This document shows, in pieces, positions 1 through 6,962 of a stretch of DNA of 64,000 bases. The notes under the pieces are model-generated. The model searched no databases. It was given only the letters and a program-made list of their open reading frames with translations, and was not told the DNA's origin. Every line of letters starts with the position of its first letter. Position 1 is the stretch's first letter. Where the stretch lies: assembly GCA_040386335.1 (NCBI GenBank), contig JAZKFT010000021.1:186001-250000 (forward strand), read 5' to 3'. Position numbers and translations under genes: made by a program. Source of the stretch: JAZKFT01 sp040386335 (GTDB taxonomy: Bacteria > Bacteroidota > Bacteroidia > Chitinophagales > Chitinophagaceae).

Positions 1-188
1 AAATGATTGCGGCGCGCAAAGTGGTGAATGCCATTACAGATACCCGGACCAAAGCGATCGCCTACTGCAGCCAGGTAAAAGAGCCATTCTTTGATACCAT
101 CCGCTACCACGTAGACAAACTGGAACTTTTGGTAGACGACCAATACTGGCTACTTCCTAAGTACAGGGAAATGTTGTTCCTCCGTTAA
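1..188 (+). CDS. glnN: Glutamine synthetase type III, C-terminal end (partial)
   Basis: This is the last 61 codons of a gene that begins before the window; the frame runs from base 3. The residues around AARKVVNAITD, the Tyr-Cys-x-x-Val segment and the closing LLPKYREMLF resemble the C-terminus of the large type III glutamine synthetases (GlnN, about 700 aa) of Bacteroidota, which end in a short segment with the pattern (W)PLPxYxxLLF. The enzyme makes glutamine from glutamate, ammonia and ATP in the cytoplasm. Only the non-catalytic end is visible, so the assignment rests on that tail. A strong terminator follows, and the next gene converges from the other strand. Confidence 0.75.
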   Translation, partial: MIAARKVVNAITDTRTKAIAYCSQVKEPFFDTIRYHVDKLELLVDDQYWLLPKYREMLFLR

Positions 189-211
189 TCGTTTTTTTTT
201 GATAGATAGTA

Positions 212-246
212 AATTGCCAACCTGGTGAAGGTTGGCAATTTTTTTT
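212..246 (+). terminator. Rho-independent terminator of glnN
   Basis: An 11-bp perfect stem (212-222 with 230-240, arm AATTGCCAACC) has a 7-nt loop and runs into a stretch of eight T. It lies between the convergent glnN and nicotinamide phosphoribosyltransferase genes. The T run favours the plus strand. Confidence 0.9.
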
Positions 247-254
247 GAGATATA

Positions 255-1712
255 TTATTTGGCCTGGATGGTTGCCCGAATTTCTGCCAGGCTTAGATCA
301 ATCAATAATTTTCCATCCCGGAAAACTTCTTTTAATTCACCCTGCTTTTCCTCTTCCCAGGATGCCTGGTCTTTCAGCTCGTAATGGCCATTGGCGTCTT
401 TCCTGATCTGCATCAAACCTTTGGCAGATTTTTTAGTTCCGTCATCCGTAACCGGGTCTTTGTAAATTTCCCGGTGTTCACCGTTTACTTCGCCATAAGT
501 TGCCTTCATCGCAAAGCCAAATGTATCTCTTGTATTGTACTGGTAAGTGAATGAGCCAATGCCCAGGACGACGTTGGTGCTGGCAAAACCCTTTTGTTTC
601 AGGCGTTCGCAGATATCTGTAGCTCTTTGTATGGTGATGCTGTCGCCATAGATAGCGCCGATCTGTGGCACCAGTTCTTTATAACCTTTGTTATTCTTAG
701 TGCCACCAAACACATCCCATAATAATTCGATCACACCTTTCTTTTCAACCACTGTATCGCCGGCCGGGTCGCCACAAATAATGTCTACCGGGTCGCCGCT
801 GTCGGGTCTTATCACCACTTTTCCCGGTCTTTCCACGATCTCATTTTTTAACCGCGGTAAATAATCAGTCAGCACTTTCCACAAATCCCAGGTGTCGGAC
901 ACGATGGATAAAATACCTTTCGGATACACTTCGCAGATCAGTCTTTTGAACGTGTCGTACTCGCCTTCCGTGGTACCCATACACATCACTGAATGTTCAG
1001 TGGCAGCTACCGAACCGCCAATTAATTCTATATCAGAATTGGCATTGTAATATTCTTCAAAAAAATCGATAGCAGGTATGGTATCGGTACCGGTAAAGCT
1101 GAGCAAATGCCCCGCCGCAGAAGTGACAGCAGCATCTATGCCGGCCATGCCACGCATAGAAAAATCGTGCCCCTGCCAGTTTACAAACTCAGGTACCGAA
1201 GATGTTTCAGCTGCATACCAGTCCAATACTTTTCGGTATTGTTTGGCAATGGTAGCTGAGTTGCAGGGCATCCATATGGCTGCAGAGAGTAATGTTTCAA
1301 AGTAGTTGGTCAGCCAAAAAAAGCTTGGCAGGGTATTGTACATCGTAAACATAGGTACCCGCAATGGTACACTTGCGCCCTCAGGAATGGCTTTGAAAAC
1401 CATTGGAATATAACCAAGGTCGTGGAGGTCTTCAATATGCCTGGTACCAACCAGGTTTTCACCCAGGTAATTATTGATCCTCCGGGCATATTTTGCAATC
1501 ACTTCCCCTTTTGGTTTTTTAAAAAACTGCTCATCAAATTCTTTGATGATATATTTTTTGATGAAGTATTGCAAGCCGAAAAACACCACTTCGTTTACAC
1601 CCTCAATCCTGCTTTTCCTGGGTGTCCAGTTAGAATACACGAGTGTAGTTCCTGTTGGGTACTGCCGCCTGTGGTCTACTTTGTAGCCATCAGTTAATAG
1701 TAATGGGTTCAT
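255..1712 (-). CDS. nadV: Nicotinamide phosphoribosyltransferase (NadV/NAMPT family)
   Basis: The 485-residue protein has the usual NAMPT length and opens with MNPLLLTDGYKVDHR, the family start. NAMPT joins nicotinamide to PRPP to give NMN, the salvage step toward NAD, in the cytosol. Visible active-site marks are GTDT near residue 210 (substrate-binding Asp), TEHS with the catalytic His near 240, RPDSGDP near 302-308 and GIGSF followed by an Arg-Asp pair. An in-frame ATG lies six codons upstream at 1730, but it falls inside a repeated element (1723-1741), so the start at 1712 is preferred. The gene ends the NAD/ADP-ribose cluster. The phage enzyme Namat, which uses ADP-ribose pyrophosphate in place of PRPP, belongs to the same family and is usually annotated the same way, so the true co-substrate is open. 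Confidence 0.93.
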   Translation of the reverse strand: MNPLLLTDGYKVDHRRQYPTGTTLVYSNWTPRKSRIEGVNEVVFFGLQYFIKKYIIKEFDEQFFKKPKGEVIAKYARRINNYLGENLVGTRHIEDLHDLGYIPMVFKAIPEGASVPLRVPMFTMYNTLPSFFWLTNYFETLLSAAIWMPCNSATIAKQYRKVLDWYAAETSSVPEFVNWQGHDFSMRGMAGIDAAVTSAAGHLLSFTGTDTIPAIDFFEEYYNANSDIELIGGSVAATEHSVMCMGTTEGEYDTFKRLICEVYPKGILSIVSDTWDLWKVLTDYLPRLKNEIVERPGKVVIRPDSGDPVDIICGDPAGDTVVEKKGVIELLWDVFGGTKNNKGYKELVPQIGAIYGDSITIQRATDICERLKQKGFASTNVVLGIGSFTYQYNTRDTFGFAMKATYGEVNGEHREIYKDPVTDDGTKKSAKGLMQIRKDANGHYELKDQASWEEEKQGELKEVFRDGKLLIDLSLAEIRATIQAK

Positions 1713-1722
1713 TTTTTTTAGT

Positions 1723-1916
1723 TTAACCATATAAGGATTATAAGGGCATGTAAGTATTGTTTACAATTTTCCTGACAGAACCTTATTGGTTTGTGAATAA
1801 TTGCTTTGTTTATGTGATTTCATTTTTAATGCTAATTGCTGCCAGTGTTTTCAAAAAGACCTGATCGTAAAATCCATCTATCGCCTTATATGTTCTCATA
1901 ATCCTTATATGGTTAA
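1723..1916. repeat. Inverted-repeat element A between nadV and the GxxExxY gene
   Basis: A perfect 19-bp inverted repeat (TTAACCATATAAGGATTAT at 1723-1741 and its complement at 1898-1916) encloses 156 bases and fills almost the whole gap between two genes. A partial extra copy of CCTTATATG-TT occurs at 1884-1894. It is a diverged relative of element B at 2336-2499. No open reading frame is seen inside. It may be a MITE-like element, a hairpin in the operon transcript, or the ends of a mobile GxxExxY unit. Confidence 0.8.
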
Positions 1917-1920
1917 CCTA

Positions 1921-2325
1921 TCAATCCATCCTCCGGTAAAGTTCATTCACGTATGTCTTTTGGCCTTCTGAAAAAAGATGGGTGCAATGAAAATTGATCA
2001 TTAGCCCCATTGGAGCGCCGAGGAGTTTCATATAGGTCAACAAAATAGCTTCGTCAATAGGCTCTACTTTTTTAGCCGCTTTTAATTCCGTAACCAGTAT
2101 ATCTTCAATAAACAGGTCGCACCTTAAATCCGTATCCACGACCATGTCTTTAAAATGTACGGGAACAACCATTTCAGACCGGTATTTAATGCCTCTTAAA
2201 GTAAGTTCATACTTCATGCATTTATGATACACACTTTCCAGCAGGCCTGGCCCTAAAATTCTATGAACTTCGATGGCGGCACCATTTACACGATACACGA
2301 GGTCTTTTAATTCAGCTTTCGTCAT
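1921..2325 (-). CDS. GxxExxY protein (PDDEXK-like small protein)
   Basis: This protein of 134 residues carries the defining motif GPGLLESVY (GxxExxY) near residues 25-33, followed by a region with D-L-x-C-D-L-F-I and VTELKA, which resembles a restriction-fold D...ExK core. The family is small, widespread in Bacteroidota, often present in many copies, and has no established function. The start at 2325 (MTKAELKDLVYR) matches family members; the longer frame to 2418 would translate repeat element B. Copies of one repeat flank the gene tightly: one copy begins 4 bases past its stop codon and the next lies 10 bases before its start. It lies inside an NAD/ADP-ribose operon, whose other members do not obviously need it. 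Confidence 0.85.
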   Translation of the reverse strand: MTKAELKDLVYRVNGAAIEVHRILGPGLLESVYHKCMKYELTLRGIKYRSEMVVPVHFKDMVVDTDLRCDLFIEDILVTELKAAKKVEPIDEAILLTYMKLLGAPMGLMINFHCTHLFSEGQKTYVNELYRRMD

Positions 2326-2335
2326 GTTGTTTAGT

Positions 2336-2499
2336 TTTAACCATATAAGGAATATAAGTGCATTTAAGGTTTTTTCCCAATGCAAATACACCGATGCATG
2401 GATTCTAGGTGCGGACAATTTGATTTCGGCCGATAATGGCAGCTAGCCGAGATTTTGAAATATTTTCTTATGTGCACTTATATTCCTTATATGGTTAAA
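2336..2499. repeat. Inverted-repeat element B between the GxxExxY and phosphatase genes
   Basis: A perfect 27-bp inverted repeat (2336-2362 and 2473-2499; core ACCATATAAGGAATATAAG) encloses 110 bases. It abuts the stop codon of the phosphatase gene at 2500 and ends 10 bases before the start of the GxxExxY gene. The outer 15 bases are shared with element A. Confidence 0.85.
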
Positions 2500-3234
2500 C
2501 TAATCGTTATTTCTTCCCTTCTCCGCTGGGTACAGCGTTTGCGCCACATCACTCTGCACATATTCTTTGCTGTCAACGTTCAGTGCGGTTAATTTTCCAT
2601 GGAAAGCGGCGCCAGTATCAACATTCCAGACATTCACTGCGTTCATGGGAATTGTTATGTTGTAATACAATGTTGGTGTATGCCCGATATAGATTTCATT
2701 GAAAAGCAATAGCCTTTTGGGATATAACAAAGAGTCTTTTTTTACCCGTTCATCCATGGTCAAAGCCATTTCCCAAAGCGTTCTGTCCCAGGAATAGTTG
2801 CTTTGATAGTGTTCCTTCTCAGGACCATGCATGGAAGAAAAGCCTGCGTGGATATACAGCCGGTTCTCTTCATCCACATAATAGTTTTTCATCCGGTTAA
2901 AGAAAACCAGGTGCCTGTTTTTTTCATCGGCAGAAAGAAGCCCGTAACTATCCACAGTAGATTGGCCACCATGGAACAACCATGTTTTGTCGGCTTCCTT
3001 TCCGGCAAGCCAGTCTTCGCACCAGGCATCATGATTGCCTTTAATAAAAATGCATTCATGTTTTTCTTCCAATGCCATGAGGTAGCTGATTACACCGGCC
3101 GATTCGCTCCATGCATCTACATAATCGCCCAGGAAAATGAACCTGTCATCTATTTGAGGTTCAATTTGATCCATAATCTGAGCCAGTGCTTTCAAAGCCC
3201 CGTGAATATCGCCAATCACAAATGTTCTTTTCAT
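2500..3234 (-). CDS. PPP-superfamily metallophosphatase
   Basis: The 244-residue protein has the metal-binding motifs of PPP-type phosphatases in order: GDIHG near residue 7, GDYVDAW near 35, GNHD near 67, and later GHTP. Such enzymes hydrolyse phosphoesters with a two-metal centre; in bacteria they include protein phosphatases and dinucleoside polyphosphate hydrolases. The start MKRTFVIGDIHG at 3234 places the first motif at the usual distance, two bases after the KptA stop; an upstream frame to 3279 overlaps kptA. Context suggests, as inference only, a substrate connected with ADP-ribose phosphate or RNA-end metabolism. The substrate cannot be read from the sequence. Confidence 0.85.
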   Translation of the reverse strand: MKRTFVIGDIHGALKALAQIMDQIEPQIDDRFIFLGDYVDAWSESAGVISYLMALEEKHECIFIKGNHDAWCEDWLAGKEADKTWLFHGGQSTVDSYGLLSADEKNRHLVFFNRMKNYYVDEENRLYIHAGFSSMHGPEKEHYQSNYSWDRTLWEMALTMDERVKKDSLLYPKRLLLFNEIYIGHTPTLYYNITIPMNAVNVWNVDTGAAFHGKLTALNVDSKEYVQSDVAQTLYPAEKGRNND

Positions 3235-3236
3235 TT

Positions 3237-3779
3237 TTAAAAGTCTATAAATTGGGGCGGCACTTCGTCGCAGAGCCAAACACCATTTGCTGATAGGTAA
3301 AATGTGAAACCTTGTTCAGCCATCCTTCCTGATTGTACCACCAGGATCACCGGCTTGCCTCTTCTCCCTCCAACCTTTAAGGCTGTTTCTTTATCACCGC
3401 TTAAATGTACATGCTGGCGGCTCATTTTTTGCAGTCCCAATTCTCTAATGGCGGGGATGAATTTGTCTACGGTTCCATGATACAGGAAAGGTGGTGGTTC
3501 TTTGGGGTCCATCTGCAGGTCCACCTCAATGCTATGACCCTGGCTGGCCCTTATTTTTGTTTGGTCTTCATTAAAAGCAAAGCGCTTCTTGTCGTTGCTC
3601 TCCACCACAAATTGTAATATTTCTATATCGAGTTTTCTTTGGCTACTGTTACATAACGTAATGAGTTCATGCACATCGGCCCAGCCATTTTCATCCAGTT
3701 GCAGCCCGACGGTTTCAGGGGCATGTCTCAGTATGTAGCTGAGGAATTTGCTGATCGATTTTGTTTCTTTTTCGTTCAT
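3237..3779 (-). CDS. kptA: RNA 2'-phosphotransferase KptA/Tpt1 family
   Basis: The 180-residue protein has the typical size of KptA. It keeps the family motifs: ISKFLSYILRH near residues 9-19, a GW winged-helix segment near 32, IRASQGHS near 77-84, YHGT near 99, and HVHLSGD near 122-128. KptA removes an internal 2'-phosphate from RNA with NAD, releasing nicotinamide and ADP-ribose 1'',2''-cyclic phosphate. Bacterial members can also ADP-ribosylate RNA or DNA phosphate ends. Within this cluster the released nicotinamide fits NadV, and the ADP-ribose phosphate fits the macrodomain and phosphatase, which is inference. The gap to the macrodomain gene is only 17 bases. Confidence 0.93.
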   Translation of the reverse strand: MNEKETKSISKFLSYILRHAPETVGLQLDENGWADVHELITLCNSSQRKLDIEILQFVVESNDKKRFAFNEDQTKIRASQGHSIEVDLQMDPKEPPPFLYHGTVDKFIPAIRELGLQKMSRQHVHLSGDKETALKVGGRRGKPVILVVQSGRMAEQGFTFYLSANGVWLCDEVPPQFIDF

Positions 3780-3796
3780 GATCTGTGTGTGTTGTT

Positions 3797-4315
3797 TTAT
3801 TCAATATCTGCGAGTAATTCTTTGTATAGCTGAAAGTTTTCTTCATCAAAACAGACAAAAATGATCCGGTCGAATTGTTCTTTTTCGGCAAATCCCGATA
3901 CTGTTTTTAAAGCTATTGATGCTGCCTTTTCTTTTGGAAAATGATAGATACCCGTGCTGATATTCGGGAAAGCAATTGTTTTTATTCCGTGCTCCAGGGC
4001 TAATGCCAGGGAATGATGGTAGCAATTTGCCAACAGCAATGCTTCATCTTTTTTCCCACCATTCCAAACCGGGCCCACTGTATGAATTACATATTTTGCG
4101 GGCAGGTTACCTGCGCCTGTAATGACTGCTTCACCGGTTTTACAACCACCCTGTTTATTGCGGATGGCAATACAAGCATCCAAAATTGCGGGGCCACCTT
4201 TCCTGTGTATCGCCCCATCTACGCCGCCACCGCCCAGTAATGAACTGTTGGCTGCGTTTACGATCGCATCCACTTCGAGGGTGGTAATGTCGGCATTTAT
4301 TAATTCAATTTTCAT
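3797..4315 (-). CDS. Macrodomain ADP-ribose hydrolase (MacroD/YmdB-like)
   Basis: A single macrodomain of 172 residues. Visible marks are VNAANSSLLGGGGVDGAIH near residues 18-37 (the Asn and the GGVD loop of deacetylating and de-ADP-ribosylating macrodomains) and ISTGIYHFP near 117-125, which binds the distal ribose and phosphate. The family removes ADP-ribose from acidic residues, hydrolyses O-acetyl-ADP-ribose and in some members ADP-ribose 1''-phosphate. The start is taken as ATG at 4315, so the gene overlaps the end of the DUF4291 gene by 11 bases (coupled translation); an in-frame extension to 4363 lies entirely inside that gene. Next comes kptA. Confidence 0.93.
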   Translation of the reverse strand: MKIELINADITTLEVDAIVNAANSSLLGGGGVDGAIHRKGGPAILDACIAIRNKQGGCKTGEAVITGAGNLPAKYVIHTVGPVWNGGKKDEALLLANCYHHSLALALEHGIKTIAFPNISTGIYHFPKEKAASIALKTVSGFAEKEQFDRIIFVCFDEENFQLYKELLADIE

Positions 4316-4958
4316 GTTCCCGGAGTTTAGTAATCCCGATCCTGTTCTCAATTTCGATGTCATTCAATGCAAGTACTTCTTCGTAGGGTACCATCAAATC
4401 ATCAGTTTTGTTTGCGGCTACATGTTGATATTGACTTGTGGCAAAATCGGTGATATCTTCTATTTTTACAATCCATTCGGTACAAAACTTTTCGAGTATT
4501 TTACCTTTCATTCCTATCTGAATAGCTTTCCGTTCCTGTTTATTTCCCCAGGGGTCATGATCCGGATCCCATTGCAGCCTTACTTCTGTACGCTTTATTT
4601 CCTCACTCCATATCTCTTTAGTTTGGAACAGATCGCTATTATAGGAAGAAATTGTAGCCTCGCCCAGGATATGTTTAAAATGAATGACCGGTAAATGAAT
4701 AGCTAGTATTTTATGTTGATCTTCCTTACTTGCCCAACCTGCCCGATGCATCATCCATAGAAAGCCAGGTTTGATCCAGGACATCCTGTTAAAGCTATAA
4801 TGTGATCCTCCGAACCTTTGATTTGTAACTGCATACCGGGCGATATTTGAATTGAAGGCCTGGTAAACGATGACGTTTTCTTTGTCTATACTTCCTATGA
4901 TTTGTCTCCCTGTTTTTGGGAGCCTTTTTGCTTGTTCAGTATATTTTTCAATTTTCAT
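4305..4958 (-). CDS. DUF4291 family protein
   Basis: The 217-residue protein matches DUF4291 in its conserved core: VIVYQAFNSNIARYAV near residues 30-45, then FSFNRMSWIKPGFLWMMHRAGW-type text near 56-76, and a later run of charged residues. No catalytic role is established for the family to my knowledge. No signal peptide or membrane segment is visible, so it is probably cytosolic. It overlaps both neighbours by 11 bases, and the same 16-base sequence forms both junctions (4304-4319 and 4947-4962), so that this protein and the NADAR protein both end in KLREHEN. The tight coupling to NADAR and macrodomain genes hints at a part in ADP-ribose chemistry, which is inference. Confidence 0.85.
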   Translation of the reverse strand: MKIEKYTEQAKRLPKTGRQIIGSIDKENVIVYQAFNSNIARYAVTNQRFGGSHYSFNRMSWIKPGFLWMMHRAGWASKEDQHKILAIHLPVIHFKHILGEATISSYNSDLFQTKEIWSEEIKRTEVRLQWDPDHDPWGNKQERKAIQIGMKGKILEKFCTEWIVKIEDITDFATSQYQHVAANKTDDLMVPYEEVLALNDIEIENRIGITKLREHEN

Positions 4959-5496
4959 GTTCTCTTAATTTATCCCTCACTTCCATAAGGGCGTATCCTA
5001 ACAAATTTTCCCCTCTCCATGTCTGCGGGTTTTCAATTTTGGGGTCATCTGCCGCCATTCCAATTCCCCAAATTGCATCTACAGGGCTTGCTTCCACCAA
5101 TACCCTGTTGTGTGTGTTTATTAAGAATGTTTTTAGATCCTGGTGCTGAGAGAATTTGTGAAAATTTCCATCTACAACAATGTCAAATTTCTTCTTATCC
5201 CAGGCTTCTGTATCAAAATTCCGGATCTCCCTTCCCAATTTTTTGGCCTCCGCCGCCGTTTTTGAAGCTACTATTTTTTCAGCCATTTCAGTATCGTTGC
5301 ATAGCAATGCTTTTTGTGCCATCATCCAATGCTCAGCTGTTTTATATTCAATGTCTTCCACGATAAAAGGCGCTACCCACCATTGACTAAAACAGCTTTT
5401 GGTAATCGTTCCATCTGCGGATGACTGGTGCCCCCAGAAGAATAGGTATTTATTATTGTTTTTTTCGGCGATCAATTTTTTAGTACTGTATTTCAT
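4948..5496 (-). CDS. NADAR family protein (YbiA-like)
   Basis: A NADAR domain fills the 182 residues. Seen are FFWGH near residues 18-23, CFSQWW near 38-43, TAEHWMMAQKALL near 53-65 with the conserved Glu, and a C-terminal region with DAIWGIGMA and NLLGYALMEVR. NADAR proteins are N-glycosidases: YbiA-type members act on riboflavin intermediates, and others remove ADP-ribose from guanine in DNA or RNA. The surrounding ADP-ribose genes favour the second type here, as inference. It is separated by 77 bases from the upstream small gene and overlaps the DUF4291 gene by 11 bases. Confidence 0.92.
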   Translation of the reverse strand: MKYSTKKLIAEKNNNKYLFFWGHQSSADGTITKSCFSQWWVAPFIVEDIEYKTAEHWMMAQKALLCNDTEMAEKIVASKTAAEAKKLGREIRNFDTEAWDKKKFDIVVDGNFHKFSQHQDLKTFLINTHNRVLVEASPVDAIWGIGMAADDPKIENPQTWRGENLLGYALMEVRDKLREHEN

Positions 5497-5573
5497 AATT
5501 TTTTACGGTCTTTCGTGAATTCAGCTGGTGCATCTATTATGTAGATTCGTAAATGGGTTTAGCCATATTCATA

Positions 5574-5984
5574 CTATACAAATTTCAAAAGCTCGATACT
5601 TAATGGTGAATGATGAGGCATCACAAAGTGCTCGCCAACGAATGCGTTTACGATCTTGATGCCGTTAATAATATTTGAATTGAAAACATCGAGTTCTCCG
5701 GATGGAATCCATAATTCATTGTGTATTTCACCACCTACATTTTGAACATCAAAGGCTTTTAGATAGTCCCGGTTGACATCAAAGCTGGTAACAATGCCAC
5801 AGTAGCCTGAGAAGGCATCATTTGTGTTCCATTCCGATGCAATTTGTTCAGCATACTGTTGATTTAATACCGGGTAGAAAATCGGCTGCCATTCCAGCCT
5901 CGGTGGAAATTGTTGCCATCCTGATTCTGCTATCAATTCCATTTCTTTTAGCCCGACAGGACGATATAAGGTTTGTGTTTTCAT
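5574..5984 (-). CDS. Small uncharacterised protein found with ADP-ribosylation genes
   Basis: A 136-residue protein without signal peptide. It opens TLYRPVGLKEMELI, then GWQQFPPRLEWQPIFYPV near residues 22-39, and later GGEIHNELWIPSGEL near 84-98. Similar small proteins are often labelled ADP-ribosylation/crystallin J1 in databases, a name taken from neighbours and not from proven activity. The gene starts 6 bases after the ADP-ribosylglycohydrolase stop, so it is probably translated with it. The conserved Arg, Trp and His-Asn-Glu positions could bind a ligand, but the function is unknown. Confidence 0.75.
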   Translation of the reverse strand: MKTQTLYRPVGLKEMELIAESGWQQFPPRLEWQPIFYPVLNQQYAEQIASEWNTNDAFSGYCGIVTSFDVNRDYLKAFDVQNVGGEIHNELWIPSGELDVFNSNIINGIKIVNAFVGEHFVMPHHSPLSIELLKFV

Positions 5985-5990
5985 TCCGTA

Positions 5991-6962
5991 TTAACCATTG
6001 TATTTTTTATAGAGCTTGTCGGCCAACTTTTCTATTTCTGTTCGCTTTACCAATACATCCAGCCACTCCTTAGGTATGGATTCGTAGCCGTAGAAAATCC
6101 CGGCGAGTCCGCCGGTTACTGCTCCTGTTGTATCGGTGTCTTCTCCTAAATTCACAGCTTTTAATACTGCTTCAGAATAGCTATCTGTGGTAAGTAAGCA
6201 CCACAAACTTGCTTCAAGTGTATTAAGGACATATCCACTTGAGGAAATTTCATCTTCAACGCAGTTTTCAATCAGGGTTAGTTCAAACAAGTCATTAGAA
6301 TGTTTTCCAAGTATCCTGCTAAACCTGTCGCTTTCACCAAACGAACAAATAGGATTATCGTTCAGGAATAAATTGACTGTTTGTCTCATGTTTCCTAATG
6401 CTTTCCACTTATCTTTTTCCGACAATAGTTCGATGGCAAATTCTATGTAGATAAAACAAGCCAGCACTGAGCGGATATGGGCATGAGTAAGTGAGGAAAC
6501 ATCTTTGATAATGTCGAACCTTTTGCCAATAGGCTTTTCTTTTACATAAGGGAGAACTGGCAATATCCGCATTAAGGAACCATTGCCGTTACAGTCTTCA
6601 TAACGACCACCGGCTAATGTTGGGCTAATCCCTTTTGACAAAGAATGTATAGCAGAAGATGTGGCAATCCCTATATCGAATACATTGCCATTCGGAGTCC
6701 AGTAACCATGTTCTTTCCAGGCAATAAACAAACCTGCAAGATTTCCCAGACTATATTTCTCACTTAACATTTCGGCTAAGCAGCATGCTAAAGAACTATC
6801 ATCACTCCACGTTCCAATAGGTTGATGATGACTACCAAACTCCCTCATGCCTGTAACAGGACCCATCTGCAGTGTTTTCCTGTTAATAAATTCCACAGGA
6901 ACACCCAAAGCATCACCCACGACCAAACCTATCAACCCACTTTTTACATAATTATCGTTCAT
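5991..6962 (-). CDS. ADP-ribosylglycohydrolase (ARH family)
   Basis: An all-helical ARH protein of 323 residues. Metal-binding marks are GDALGVPVEF near residues 16-25, GTWSDDSS near 50-57 (usual pattern GxxTDDT) and GEDTDTTGAVTGGLAG near 272-287. ARH enzymes use two magnesium ions to cleave ADP-ribose from arginine, serine or thymine adducts, or from small molecules. The protein begins with an ATGA overlap with the stop of the PRPP-synthetase-like gene, which shows tight coupling. It is one of three unrelated ADP-ribose hydrolase families in the cluster. The exact substrate cannot be told from the sequence. Confidence 0.93.
   Translation of the reverse strand: MNDNYVKSGLIGLVVGDALGVPVEFINRKTLQMGPVTGMREFGSHHQPIGTWSDDSSLACCLAEMLSEKYSLGNLAGLFIAWKEHGYWTPNGNVFDIGIATSSAIHSLSKGISPTLAGGRYEDCNGNGSLMRILPVLPYVKEKPIGKRFDIIKDVSSLTHAHIRSVLACFIYIEFAIELLSEKDKWKALGNMRQTVNLFLNDNPICSFGESDRFSRILGKHSNDLFELTLIENCVEDEISSSGYVLNTLEASLWCLLTTDSYSEAVLKAVNLGEDTDTTGAVTGGLAGIFYGYESIPKEWLDVLVKRTEIEKLADKLYKKYNG

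Noticed and set aside
1730..1730. Upstream in-frame ATG for nadV (six extra codons)
   Set aside because: It falls inside the inverted repeat, and the family begins at MNPLLLTDGY.
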